Positions 39,219-48,536 are shown, counted from the stretch's first letter. The stretch is 64,000 bases of DNA from Clostridiaceae bacterium BL-3 (GCA_902809985.1 CADDXC010000001.1:744001-808000), one strand, 5' to 3'. Notes: generated from the letters alone by a model not told the origin. A program made the numbers and translations.

Positions 39219-40274
39219 ATGTCTATAAAAGTTGCAATTAATGGTTTTGGAAGAATAGGAAGATTGGTTTTAAGGATTGCCCAGGAGAGATTAAAGGGAA
39301 CTGTTGATATTGTGGCAATCAATGCCAGAGCAGATAATGAAACCCTTGTGCACCTTTTTAAATACGATTCTTGTTATGGCAGGTTTAGGGGAAATGCAAA
39401 AGCGGGAAAGGACTCCATATTTGTAAATGGTTCTGAAATAAAGATCTTTAGAGAAGATGATCCTGAAAATTTACCCTGGGACAAGTTAAATGTGGACATA
39501 GTTGTGGAATCCACAGGAAAATTTAAAACTAGAGAAAGTTTATATAAGCATATAAAGGCCGGAGCAAAAAAGGTTATAATTACGGCGCCTGCTAAAGGTG
39601 AAGATATAACTATAGTTATGGGAGTAAATGAAGAAAAATTTGACGTAAAATCCCACAATATTATTTCGAATGCATCTTGTACAACCAATTGTCTAGCTCC
39701 TTTTGCAAAGGTTCTGGATGAAAACTTCGGTATTATAAATGGCTTTATGACTACAGTTCATTCCTATACAAATGATCAGAGATTACTTGATAAAACCCAT
39801 AAGGATTTGAGAAGAGCAAGAGCAGCTGGTCAATCTATAATTCCAACTACAACAGGGGCGGCTAAGGCAGTTGCAAAAGTACTTCCGAATTTAAAGGGAA
39901 AATTGAATGGGATTGCCTTTAGAGTTCCTACAGCTACAGTTTCCGTTACTGATTTAGTATGTCAGCTTTCAAAATCTGTTACTGTAGAGGAAATAAATAA
40001 AACTTTTAAAAGGGTCTCTGAGGGACTTATGGAAGGAATATTGGGATATTCTGATGAACCATTGGTTTCAGTAGATTATAAAGGCGATGACAGATCCTCT
40101 ATAATAGATGGACTTTCAACTATGGCATCAGGAAATATGGTGAAGGTGGTATCTTGGTATGATAATGAGTGGGCTTACTCCTGCAGGACTGTGGATCTTG
40201 TAAATTATGTTGCAGAAGAAATGGAAAAGGATTCTGAAACTACTACTAGAGAAATGATGACAAACAGAATGTAA
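39219..40274 (+). CDS. gap: Glyceraldehyde-3-phosphate dehydrogenase
   Basis: A 351-residue glycolytic enzyme. The NAD-binding start is AINGFGRIGRLVLR, and the catalytic Cys154 is in SNASCTTNCLAPF. A C-terminal extension of about 15 residues (DSETTTREMM) makes it longer than the usual 335. It is monocistronic here; pgk, tpi and a cggR-type regulator are not adjacent. Two promoters and a palindrome upstream suggest regulated, strong expression. Confidence 0.94.
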   Translation: MSIKVAINGFGRIGRLVLRIAQERLKGTVDIVAINARADNETLVHLFKYDSCYGRFRGNAKAGKDSIFVNGSEIKIFREDDPENLPWDKLNVDIVVESTGKFKTRESLYKHIKAGAKKVIITAPAKGEDITIVMGVNEEKFDVKSHNIISNASCTTNCLAPFAKVLDENFGIINGFMTTVHSYTNDQRLLDKTHKDLRRARAAGQSIIPTTTGAAKAVAKVLPNLKGKLNGIAFRVPTATVSVTDLVCQLSKSVTVEEINKTFKRVSEGLMEGILGYSDEPLVSVDYKGDDRSSIIDGLSTMASGNMVKVVSWYDNEWAYSCRTVDLVNYVAEEMEKDSETTTREMMTNRM

Positions 40275-40312
40275 ATTTTAGCCAAATCATAAATTTTCCT
40301 ATAATAATAACG

Positions 40313-40345
40313 GTGGGCAGCTTCTTGTAAGCTGTCCACTATTTA
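40313..40345. terminator. Bidirectional terminator after gap
   Basis: GTGGGCAGCTT (40313-40323) and AAGCTGTCCAC (40329-40339) form an 11-pair stem with one G-U pair between gap and the convergent VIT-family gene. Confidence 0.75.
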
Positions 40346-41224
40346 TAAATTTATTCCAAATACATTTTTTACTACAAGGCCTACAATAAAGGAAAAAAGA
40401 GCAACTCCTAAGCTTACACCGGCCATTTGTATAAATCGCTGCTTGAAATTGAATCCTTTAGCTACTGATATATAGTAATTAAAGATAGATATTATAATTA
40501 CAGCAATGACAAGAGTTACTACCAGTGCCTGTATGTACATGTTTCCTGGCATAAAGAGAAAGGGAAGTATGAGTAAAATAACAGTTATTAAATAGGAAAC
40601 GCCAGTATAAACACTGGATTTTAAGGCGTCTTTTGTATTTTCTGCTTTTTCGGCAATGTATTCACTGGCAGCCATGGAAAGGGTAGCTGATATTCCTGTG
40701 ATCATTCCAGCTAGTGCAATTACTTTTGTGTTTGCCATGGAAAGTGTAAAACCGGCAACACTGCCTGTTATCTCCACAAGTGCATCATTTAGTCCAAGAA
40801 CTATAGAACCTATATATTTGAGTTTTTCTTCATCCAGCATGTCGAGCAGCAAGAACTCGTGTTTTTCTTCATCCTCTGCTATTTTGGAAAATTCAGGGAA
40901 GGCATTTGACAGTTTACTATAGCTGTAACCTCTGACAGCCTCAGTTTCTCTTCCTTCCATTTGTTTTACGGCAAAGGTGAAACCAAAGATCTTTGCTATG
41001 GTAGAGTAGAACCATATCTTTTTTTTATCAGGTGAAACTTCCATATTAGTATATGTTTTTATAAATTTATAATGTTCTTCTTCATCTCCTGCTATTTTTA
41101 ACAGTATTTTTTTGTTTTTTTCATCTTTTGTGATTTTGGACACATTTATATATATCTGTCTTTCAGTTATTTCTCTCAATTGCATCTGAAATAGAATTTT
41201 TTTTAAATTCTCATCTATTTTCAT
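40343..41224 (-). CDS. Ferritin-like/VIT1-CCC1 family membrane protein
   Basis: A 293-residue fusion. The N-terminal rubrerythrin-like domain (about 1-130) has spaced Glu and His residues (DEEEHYKFIKTYTNME, EDEEKHEFLLLDML) suited to a di-iron site. The C-terminal domain has about five membrane helices with the VIT pattern GLNDALVEITGSVAGFTLSM. Proteins of this layout are thought to sense or move iron or manganese across the membrane. An AGGTTGTAGG stretch precedes the start. The cargo is inferred. Confidence 0.82.
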   Translation of the reverse strand: MKIDENLKKILFQMQLREITERQIYINVSKITKDEKNKKILLKIAGDEEEHYKFIKTYTNMEVSPDKKKIWFYSTIAKIFGFTFAVKQMEGRETEAVRGYSYSKLSNAFPEFSKIAEDEEKHEFLLLDMLDEEKLKYIGSIVLGLNDALVEITGSVAGFTLSMANTKVIALAGMITGISATLSMAASEYIAEKAENTKDALKSSVYTGVSYLITVILLILPFLFMPGNMYIQALVVTLVIAVIIISIFNYYISVAKGFNFKQRFIQMAGVSLGVALFSFIVGLVVKNVFGINL

Positions 41225-41439
41225 TTTACCTACAACCTTTTTGTATATTATTTTTCTCTGGGGAAAGTATGTAACATATATTATAATACTGTGGTCATGT
41301 ACTTACAAGCCAAAAGTTTACTGTAATAAAATCAAGTGTATGGATATATTAAGCATTCACTTTAATTAGTGATTATATTATTATAATCTATATTAATTAA
41401 ACTAATTTTAATAAAATGAATGATATAGGAGAAATTTAT

Positions 41440-42162
41440 ATGAGTTTGTATGAAGATAAAGCCTTGGAAGAGTTGCTCCAGTGGAAAAAAGAAATGACAA
41501 GCAGGCCCAGCTTTACAAATGATTTTACAAAAAAAATGCAGTCAAAATTAAATGAGTTTATTCCTGAAAAGTGCCAGCACATAATTACAAAATCCATAGA
41601 AGGTATGGTGAAGACAGTTATATATGGATATAAATATATCTCTACCGCTCCCGTTCATGACATGAATTTGGAATCAAGAGAAAATTTAGTAAGGGAAAAG
41701 ATGAAATTTTACAGGAATGCAGCTGCAGTAAGCGGTGCAGGTACAGGTGGAGCTGGAATTATTGTGGGCTTGGCTGATTTTCCCATATTACTTGGGTTGA
41801 AAATGAAATTTTTGTTTGATACTGCTGGTATCTACAGTTTCAATGTAAAGAATTACAGGGAGCGATTGTATATACTCTATATATTTCAAATAGCTTTTTC
41901 AAGCCAGGGAAGAAGAAGGGAAGTCTATGATATAATGTCGGATTGGGATAATTATTGCAGGGCATCACTTCCTGAAGATAAGAGTCATTTTGACTGGAGA
42001 ACATTTCAACAGGAATACAGAGATTATATTGACATTGCAAAGATGCTGCAGCTTGTCCCTGGAATTGGGGCAGCAGTGGGGGCATATGCCAATTATAAAT
42101 TGATAAAGCAGCTGGGGAATACAGCTATGAATGCCTATAGACTTAGGGTTTTTAAATTGTAA
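41440..42162 (+). CDS. EcsC family protein
   Basis: A protein of about 240 residues resembling the EcsC family, whose role is unclear (named from the B. subtilis ecs locus, but without ecsA/ecsB here). The core AGTGGAGIIVGLADFPILLG segment and the C-terminal VPGIGAAVGAYANYKLIKQLG are typical hydrophobic glycine-rich stretches. TAGGAGAA supports the ATG at 41440 over 41416. The 215-base divergent gap to the VIT-family gene holds AT-rich promoter-like words only. Confidence 0.8.
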   Translation: MSLYEDKALEELLQWKKEMTSRPSFTNDFTKKMQSKLNEFIPEKCQHIITKSIEGMVKTVIYGYKYISTAPVHDMNLESRENLVREKMKFYRNAAAVSGAGTGGAGIIVGLADFPILLGLKMKFLFDTAGIYSFNVKNYRERLYILYIFQIAFSSQGRRREVYDIMSDWDNYCRASLPEDKSHFDWRTFQQEYRDYIDIAKMLQLVPGIGAAVGAYANYKLIKQLGNTAMNAYRLRVFKL

Positions 42163-42262
42163 ATTATGAATATTTTAGATAATTTTCATAAGCTGTATTC
42201 TGTAATAATGTTATAATAAGGACAGTATAAAAATTATAATATTATTTGAGGAGGAATGTCAT

Positions 42263-43132
42263 ATGCCAGCTAGAACTGTAAGAAAAATAGTGGGGGGAAA
42301 CGTACAACAAGACGGTGCAGGAGTGAAACTTTTGCGTGTACTGGCGCCGGATACAGTTACAGAATTTGATCCTTTTCTGATGTTGGATATTTTTGATTCG
42401 GAAAATTCTGAAGATTATATTAAGGGGTTTCCGTGGCATCCACACAGGGGAATTGAAACTGTTACTTATCTTATGGGCGGGAAAATCGAACATGGGGACA
42501 GTCTTGGCAATAAGGGTATAATTGAAGACGGATGCTGTCAATGGATGACTGCTGGAAGCGGGATAATTCATCAAGAGATGCCGCAGCCTTCAAAGAAAAT
42601 GTTTGGGTTTCAGCTTTGGATAAATATTCCGAAGAAAGACAAGATGTGTATCCCAAAGTACCATGATATAAGTAAGGAAAGTATACCTGAAGTGAAAAAG
42701 AAAGGTTTTACTGTGAGAATAATATCAGGACACTACAAGGACATTCCTGGAGCTTTTAGGGGAGAATATGTGAAAGCTGACATTTTGGATATAAATATGG
42801 AAAAACAAGCTGAATGGTCTATTAAAACAGATGTTAAGTCTACTGTATTTGTGTATATTTTTAGGGGATATGGTTATTTTGACAAAAACGAGAAACAGTG
42901 TATCAAGGAAAAAAGTGCAGTTCTATTCAATGGGGGAGAAGAAGTTAGAATTCGTTCCGGTGAAGATGGAATGCACTTTACAATATTTATAGGCAATCCC
43001 CTTAAAGAGCCTGTAGCCTGGGGAGGTCCTATTGTCATGAATACAAGAGAGGAGCTTAAAAAAGCTTTTGAGGAAATTGACAATGGAACCTTTATAAAAA
43101 ACGGTAAATATGCAAACCATAACTTAAAATAG
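42263..43132 (+). CDS. Pirin family protein
   Basis: A 289-residue bicupin. The N-terminal cupin carries the metal site (FPWHPHRGIETVTYLMGG, then TAGSGIIHQEMP) with the His/His/His/Glu pattern, and the C-terminal cupin is degenerate. Bacterial pirins are often quercetinases or redox-linked regulators. The role here is unknown. A GAGGAGG site precedes the ATG, and def follows after 44 bases. Confidence 0.88.
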   Translation: MPARTVRKIVGGNVQQDGAGVKLLRVLAPDTVTEFDPFLMLDIFDSENSEDYIKGFPWHPHRGIETVTYLMGGKIEHGDSLGNKGIIEDGCCQWMTAGSGIIHQEMPQPSKKMFGFQLWINIPKKDKMCIPKYHDISKESIPEVKKKGFTVRIISGHYKDIPGAFRGEYVKADILDINMEKQAEWSIKTDVKSTVFVYIFRGYGYFDKNEKQCIKEKSAVLFNGGEEVRIRSGEDGMHFTIFIGNPLKEPVAWGGPIVMNTREELKKAFEEIDNGTFIKNGKYANHNLK

Positions 43133-43176
43133 TGTATAATTTTATTATGAGTATAATAAGTTGAGGTGGGGAAATT

Positions 43177-43704
43177 ATGGATATAAAAAAAATATTATTA
43201 TTGGGAAATGAAAATTTGTATAAAATCTGTAAAGAGGTTTCAAAAGATGAGCTTGATCGAGCTGAACAAATAGTTAAGGAACTACATGATACAATGATGA
43301 ATTTTAGGAAAAAGTATGGATTTGGCAGAGCGATAGCAGCACCTCAAATAAATGAATTGTTTAGGATAATATATGTAGATTTTAATTATAATTCGATAGC
43401 TTTAATAAATCCCAAGGTTGAATTTGTGGATGATGAAAAATTTGAAGTGTGGGATGATTGTATGAGTTTTCCGGGAATAGAAGTAAGATTATATAGACAT
43501 AAAAGATGTAAAGTTCATTATAAAGATTTAGAATGGAATGATTGTACTATGGAACCTGAGGGTGATTTATCGGAATTAATACAACATGAATACGATCACC
43601 TTGATGGTATATTAGCTTTTCAAAGAGCAATCGACAAAAAATCCTTTAGAATGAATAAGGATAAAATGGGATACCTTGATGAAGGTTTAAGTGGAATGAA
43701 GTGA
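43177..43704 (+). CDS. Peptide deformylase-like protein (divergent motif I)
   Basis: A 175-residue protein with a peptide deformylase fold. Motif III is QHEYDHLDGI (HExxH), and the metal Cys is in DDCMSFPGIE, where EGCLSxP is usual. Motif I is FGRAIAAPQI instead of GxGLAAPQ. The changes put it in a divergent paralogue group; it may be a second deformylase or act on another formyl or acyl substrate. A main def gene is expected elsewhere. GAGGTGGGG precedes the ATG. Confidence 0.82.
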   Translation: MDIKKILLLGNENLYKICKEVSKDELDRAEQIVKELHDTMMNFRKKYGFGRAIAAPQINELFRIIYVDFNYNSIALINPKVEFVDDEKFEVWDDCMSFPGIEVRLYRHKRCKVHYKDLEWNDCTMEPEGDLSELIQHEYDHLDGILAFQRAIDKKSFRMNKDKMGYLDEGLSGMK

Positions 43705-43786
43705 TGTTGTTAGAGTGTGGAATAGAGTAATATAATTTTTTCACTTGATAACGGTCAAATTTTCATACAAACATAATAATGAGATA

Positions 43787-43827
43787 GGAAATGTCATTCA
43801 AAATGTGGTAATGGCATTTTCTTTTTG
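43787..43827 (+). terminator. Terminator after the deformylase-like gene
   Basis: GGAAATGTCATT (43787-43798) and AATGGCATTTTC (43810-43821) form a 12-pair stem with two G-U pairs and a T run. Confidence 0.75.
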
Positions 43828-43852
43828 TTGTATATAGTATAGTTTGCTATAT

Positions 43853-43891
43853 TATTTCAATATATAGTTATAAAAACTATGTATTGAAATA
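43853..43891 (+). promoter_or_regulatory. Long inverted repeat upstream of the Imm53 gene
   Basis: Arms of 17 bases (43853-43869 and 43875-43891, opening TATTTCAATA and closing TATTGAAATA) with one mismatch flank a 5-base centre. It lies about 60 bases before the Imm53 gene and has no following T run. It could be an operator or a DNA cruciform. Confidence 0.5.
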
Positions 43892-43951
43892 TAGTTACAT
43901 ATATAGTATTATATTAATGTAAAAATAGATTTAAACAAAAAAGGAGATACT

Positions 43952-44230
43952 ATGCCAATTATAGAAGTTCTTCAAAAATGGTATAAAAATATATCCAAGA
44001 GCAGCATTTGCACGGGCATACAGATAGAAACTGTAAACAATTGTGGGTGGTGTGTATGCATTGACCTATTTGATACAGTTTATGAAACTGAGAGTTTCAA
44101 AACCGTATATATACGAAAGGGTGATGATAATTGGTTTAAGTGTATTAAAAAGAATGGTTTATTTAAGGGTTATGGTGGAATTGAAAACCTGGAAGATATT
44201 TTAAATGTTTTTTACTGCTGGATTAAGTGA
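43952..44230 (+). CDS. Imm53-family immunity protein
   Basis: A 92-residue protein resembling immunity protein 53: LQKWYKNISK at the N-terminus, IQIETVNNCGWCVCIDL in the middle, and DNWFKCIKKNGLFKGYGG later. Family members protect against polymorphic toxins, but no toxin gene is in the window, so it may be an orphan. An AAGGAG site precedes the ATG. The long inverted repeat upstream could control it. Confidence 0.72.
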   Translation: MPIIEVLQKWYKNISKSSICTGIQIETVNNCGWCVCIDLFDTVYETESFKTVYIRKGDDNWFKCIKKNGLFKGYGGIENLEDILNVFYCWIK

Positions 44231-44263
44231 TTTTTAAGTTCCTATGTTTTGAGGGGGGATACT

Positions 44264-44977
44264 ATGAAAACAAAAGAAAGTTATAATTTAGTTGCTTTTG
44301 GTGATTCTATAACAAAGGGCGTTATATATGACAGCAGGAGGGCAAGATATTCAAGGTTAAAGGACTGTTTTGCCAGTATAGTTGGAAGAAGTTTTAAGGG
44401 AACTGTATGCAATGCCGGGAGGTTTGGAAGTACGATCAAGAGAGGAATAAGCAAGATGTATACTGATGTCATAATAAAAACTCCAGATATTGTATTAATA
44501 GAGTTTGGGGGAAATGACTGTGATTTTGACTGGGGGGATATAGCAAAAGACCCCGATTCCAAGCACAGGCCAAAGACGGATATCTCAACTTTTAATGATA
44601 TGCTGTCCAATATGATATGCACCTTTAAAGAATCCGGTATAATACCGATGCTTATGACACTTCCTCCTCTGGATTATAAAAGATACTTTAACTGGATTAC
44701 AAAGGGAGATAAAACAGCCGAAAAAAATGTTTTAAAGTGGTTGGGTTCGGAAGTGAAAATTTACAATTGGCACAGGACATACAGTGAAATGATTACAAAG
44801 GTGGCCCATAGGACAAAAACTACCTTGATTGATGTGAGATCGGAAATTCTCAAACAAAATGACTACAATAAATTTTTGTGCATAGACGGTATTCATCCTA
44901 ATTTGGATGGACATTCCCTGATTGCCCATATAATACTCAATTTTCTCAAAGATAATTACAGTTTTTTACTGCTTTGA
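44264..44977 (+). CDS. SGNH/GDSL-family hydrolase
   Basis: An esterase/acylhydrolase-like protein of about 237 residues. Block I is FGDSITKG with the nucleophile Ser, block II is the CNAGRFGST glycine, block III is EFGGNDCDF with Asn, and block V is DGIHPNLDGH with the Asp-His pair. No signal peptide is visible, so it is probably cytoplasmic. GAGGGGGG supports the ATG at 44264 over the TTG at 44249. Neighbours suggest a glycan or lipid role. Confidence 0.87.
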   Translation: MKTKESYNLVAFGDSITKGVIYDSRRARYSRLKDCFASIVGRSFKGTVCNAGRFGSTIKRGISKMYTDVIIKTPDIVLIEFGGNDCDFDWGDIAKDPDSKHRPKTDISTFNDMLSNMICTFKESGIIPMLMTLPPLDYKRYFNWITKGDKTAEKNVLKWLGSEVKIYNWHRTYSEMITKVAHRTKTTLIDVRSEILKQNDYNKFLCIDGIHPNLDGHSLIAHIILNFLKDNYSFLLL

Positions 44978-45053
44978 AGAATAATATGAGTACACTGCAC
45001 ATACTAATTTTATAGAGAAATGAAATATATTGCAGGGTATGGTGGTTGCATTG

Positions 45054-46310
45054 ATGATAGATAGTCCCTTTCGTAAAATGTTCAATTATTACAATAAAAA
45101 AATGCAAAATAATTTTCCACAGGCATCGGGTACATTTATTCAACCGGATATGGTGATAAAATGGAATGACTTGGAATGGCAGAAAGAACTCTCCTATTTG
45201 AAAGAAGTTAAAATGAAATATATTGTGATGAACACTTTTGTGGTTCAAAACCAAAGTATCAAGAGAGTATATGAGACTTCAATAGAAAATGAAAATAGGG
45301 CTGGAAGGGTGGATGTAGTTGACACCTGCCTGAGAAATTGTGAAAAATTCGGCTTTAAGGTATTCCTGGGAATTGATTACAATGTCTTGTGGTGGAGGAT
45401 AGGGCCTAGAAAACCAAGATGGCTGTATGAACAGATGAAAAAAGGAAATCTGATAGTGCAGGAATTGTATGAAAAATACCATGGCAAATATAAAAATGCT
45501 TTTTACGGATGGTATTGGGTCTATGAAGTGGATAATCTTAATTTTAAAAATTTAAGAGATTTTAAAGTATTAGCCAATGCTGTAAATATAAATTTGGAAT
45601 ATATGGATAAAAATGATTTGAGACTGCCATTTATGATATCGCCTTTCATGAACTCAAAATATTCTACTCCGCAGCTCTATGCAGATAATTGGAAGTATTT
45701 TTTCAAAATAGTTGATTTAAAAGAAGGGGATGTATTCTGTCCACAGGATTCAGTGGGAGGCGGAGGACTTGATATAAGCCAGGTGAAAGATTGGTTTCAG
45801 GCTCTTGAGGGAGCTGTAAAATCAAAAAAGGGAATTTTATTTTGGGCCAATGTAGAGACCTTTGATCATACCAACTGGTCAAGTGCATTTATGAAGAGGT
45901 TTATAAAGCAAATGAGGCTTGAAAATCCATTTATAGATGATATCATAACTTTTTCCTACAGCCACTATTACAGCCCGGTCAATATAAACAGTGGTTTTCA
46001 CAGGGCCTATAAAAGGTATTTGTATCAGCATGAAGTCTATAACAAAAGACCGGATCCGCCTAAATGGGTTAAAATTCACAAAATGGAGAATAAAATTTCA
46101 CTTCAGTGGGAAGCATCTGGAAATATAGCGGGGTATAGAGTATACTGCAATGGAAAGAATATATATTCTCCTGTTGTGCAGAGAAAATATGGCGGGAATA
46201 AAGATCAGACATGGGGAAAATTTGTATGTAAAAATATTTCAGCGGAATCTAAATATCAAATAGAAGCCGTGGATTTTTGGGGGAACGTATCAAAAAAAAT
46301 TACAGTATAG
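45054..46310 (+). CDS. DUF4434-like TIM-barrel protein with FN3-like tail
   Basis: A protein of about 418 residues. The N-terminal 320 residues resemble DUF4434 glycosidase-like barrels (ASGTFIQPDMVIKWNDLEW, YGWYWVYEVDNLNF, FCPQDSVGGGGL). The last 85 form an FN3-like beta domain (PPKWVKIHKMENKISLQWEA). No signal peptide is seen, which is odd for a glycan-active enzyme. The start is uncertain: the ATG at 45054 is preferred, and the frame opens at 45030. Activity is unknown. Confidence 0.7.
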   Translation: MIDSPFRKMFNYYNKKMQNNFPQASGTFIQPDMVIKWNDLEWQKELSYLKEVKMKYIVMNTFVVQNQSIKRVYETSIENENRAGRVDVVDTCLRNCEKFGFKVFLGIDYNVLWWRIGPRKPRWLYEQMKKGNLIVQELYEKYHGKYKNAFYGWYWVYEVDNLNFKNLRDFKVLANAVNINLEYMDKNDLRLPFMISPFMNSKYSTPQLYADNWKYFFKIVDLKEGDVFCPQDSVGGGGLDISQVKDWFQALEGAVKSKKGILFWANVETFDHTNWSSAFMKRFIKQMRLENPFIDDIITFSYSHYYSPVNINSGFHRAYKRYLYQHEVYNKRPDPPKWVKIHKMENKISLQWEASGNIAGYRVYCNGKNIYSPVVQRKYGGNKDQTWGKFVCKNISAESKYQIEAVDFWGNVSKKITV

Positions 46311-46408
46311 AAATATTGTAAAAAAATTTTGCCTATATTTTGAGGAATATGAGAAAAATCTTTTTCAAGAACCTTAGAAAAACCTAAAAATGAAAGGATT
46401 AACTTAAA

Positions 46409-46978
46409 GTGAAGAAAATAGTCAGGTTTATACCCAACGGAATTACAGTGCTAAGGATAATTATGTCCATTTTATTTGTATCAAATATTTTGGAGCAGTT
46501 TAAGCATGGACAGCAGAAAATTTTCAGCCTTATAGCCTTATTTTTTTGTATATGTGTATCAGATTTTATTGATGGGTACATTGCAAGAAAATTCAACTGC
46601 ACTTCAACAGCAGGTGCAAAACTTGACATCTTTGCAGATCTGTTTTTCATAATTTCATCTTATGTAATTTTAGTGATTTTGAGAATATTGCCTTTATGGT
46701 TCTTGATATTTATGTGCCTCAAATTTATAGAGTTTTTATGTACATCAAATTTTATAAAGAGATATGATAAATTATCAATGCATCCATTCATTTTTGACAG
46801 ACTGGGAAGAATTGCAGCAGTTATGATTTTTATTGTACCGGGTATAGCCTGTATATTTAATATTTTTACATATGATAACTCTGCATATATGGTAAATTTC
46901 TTATTGTATATTATATTGATATTAGGACTATTGTCTTCATATTTGAGGATAAGAAAATGTTTTAAATTATTGTCTTGA
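46409..46978 (+). CDS. CDP-alcohol phosphatidyltransferase
   Basis: A 189-residue membrane protein with about five helices and the family motif DFIDGYIARKFNCTSTAGAK followed by LDIFADLFF. The pattern fits D-G-x2-A-R-x8-G-x3-D-x3-D. It is distinct from the pgsA at 24368, so it probably makes another phospholipid or polar lipid. The start is GTG after AAAGGA. It follows the SGNH and DUF4434-like genes on the same strand. Confidence 0.85.
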   Translation: MKKIVRFIPNGITVLRIIMSILFVSNILEQFKHGQQKIFSLIALFFCICVSDFIDGYIARKFNCTSTAGAKLDIFADLFFIISSYVILVILRILPLWFLIFMCLKFIEFLCTSNFIKRYDKLSMHPFIFDRLGRIAAVMIFIVPGIACIFNIFTYDNSAYMVNFLLYIILILGLLSSYLRIRKCFKLLS

Positions 46979-47219
46979 CAGCCAGTTTACAAAGTGATAT
47001 ATAAAGAATGTTTACTTGAAATACTACTGTTGACTGAAAGCTGATCATGTAATAAAATGTAAAAGTGGGCGGTATTTATTAAAAGCTGTACCAATATTAT
47101 TTATATACATATATCTGCTTATATCATTTGAATAAGACAGTCAATAAAGGTCTCCCTGGTTTTGAATTAAACTTAGGAGTTTTGTATCACTTCTTAAATT
47201 TACAGGAAGAAAGGAGTGA

Positions 47220-47605
47220 TTGGTTGATAATAGATTTGTTGGAGTAGAAAAATCAGGCTTTTTTTAAGTGAATATTTTGTCCCGGGTAACGTGGGTATTA
47301 AGGGTTATGATAGCAGAAACTACAAGTATGCATTAGAAGCTAAAGATACTAATGTGAAATTAGAGGGACTAATATTAAAAAATAGTGATACAACATTTAT
47401 TAAAATTCTTGATGACATAATCTCAAGTATTTGGCAGAATATACAAAGATTTAATTCGAAAGATAAGGTTATATGTCACGTCAATAGCTTTTATCTTCAA
47501 AAATCTTTTCTAAATATAAACAATTTTGGTGTTTTCAGATATAAATTCATTCCATATTTTAATTTTCTAATAAATATTTCACCTATAAAAAATTTGAAAA
47601 ATTAA
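47220..47605 (+). pseudogene. Possible frameshifted hypothetical gene
   Basis: A TTG at 47220 after AAGGAG opens a frame VDNRFVGVEKSGFF that stops at a run of seven T (47259-47265). A one-base shift there leads into LSEYFVPGNVGIKGYD and an open frame to 47605, whose own first start codon is a GTG at 47291. The joined product of about 128 residues is not recognised. It may be a broken gene, or only the 104-residue downstream ORF is real. The region 46979-47219 shows no clear feature. Confidence 0.35.
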
Positions 47606-47681
47606 ATAATACGTATTTTTTATTGAAAGCTTCTTTAAATAAGTGAAGTTGTATTAAAATTATGCTTTTTGGAGGAAAATA

Positions 47682-48536
47682 ATGAAAACAGTAAAAACAA
47701 TAAAAGAAGTCAGACAACAAGTCAGAGAATGGAAGAAAGAAGGATTATCCATAGGGCTTGTTCCTACAATGGGATGCCTTCATGAAGGACATAAAAGTCT
47801 CATAGACACAGCCGTGAAAGAAAATGATAAAGTGGTAGTCAGTGTTTTTGTCAATCCTATACAATTTGGACCTAACGAGGATTTTGGAACTTACCCAAGG
47901 AATATAGAACATGATAAAAAACTCTGTGAAAGTTCGGGAGCAAGCATGATATTTAATCCTGAGCCCTCAGAGATGTATTTTGGAGATAGATCTACCAATG
48001 TAGAAGTAGAGGGGTTAACGGAAGGATTATGTGGAGCTAAGCGCCCAGGACATTTCAGGGGAGTGTGTACTGTAGTTTCCAAACTATTTAATATAGTAAC
48101 ACCAGACATGGCTTATTTCGGAGAAAAAGACGCACAGCAATTAGCTGTAGTTAAAAGAATGGTAAGGGACTTAAATTTTGATGTCCAGGTTGTAGGCTGT
48201 CCAATAATAAGAGAAGAGGATGGATTGGCAAAAAGTTCAAGAAATACTTATCTTTCAAAGGAAGAAAGACAGGCGGCCTTAGTGTTGAATAAAAGTCTGA
48301 AAAAAGCCAAAAAACTATTGGAAGATGGTGAAAAAGATACATTGTTGGTTAAACGTGTAATTGAGCAGGAAATAAACAAGCAGCCTTTAGCCAGGGTAGA
48401 TTATATTGAAATTGCAGATAGTGAATCATTGAGACCGGTTAAAAAAGCAAATGAATCTTTATTGGTAGCTATAGCAGTATTCATAGGAAAAACCAGGCTG
48501 ATAGATAATTTTACATTTAGAACGGGAGAAAAATAA
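47682..48536 (+). CDS. panC: Pantothenate synthetase
   Basis: A 284-residue ATP-dependent ligase joining pantoate and beta-alanine. Motifs present: VPTMGCLHEGHKSLI, FVNPIQFGPNEDF, AYFGEKDAQQLAVVKRM and KSSRNTYLS. A GGAGG site precedes the ATG. panB and panD, often its operon partners, are absent; a BASS-family transporter follows instead. Confidence 0.95.
   Translation: MKTVKTIKEVRQQVREWKKEGLSIGLVPTMGCLHEGHKSLIDTAVKENDKVVVSVFVNPIQFGPNEDFGTYPRNIEHDKKLCESSGASMIFNPEPSEMYFGDRSTNVEVEGLTEGLCGAKRPGHFRGVCTVVSKLFNIVTPDMAYFGEKDAQQLAVVKRMVRDLNFDVQVVGCPIIREEDGLAKSSRNTYLSKEERQAALVLNKSLKKAKKLLEDGEKDTLLVKRVIEQEINKQPLARVDYIEIADSESLRPVKKANESLLVAIAVFIGKTRLIDNFTFRTGEK

Noticed and set aside
47080-47250. Open forward frame with KTVNKGLPGFELNLG as a coding exon
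   Set aside because: It has no start codon or ribosome site, ends at a stop before the next ORF, and matches nothing I recognise.
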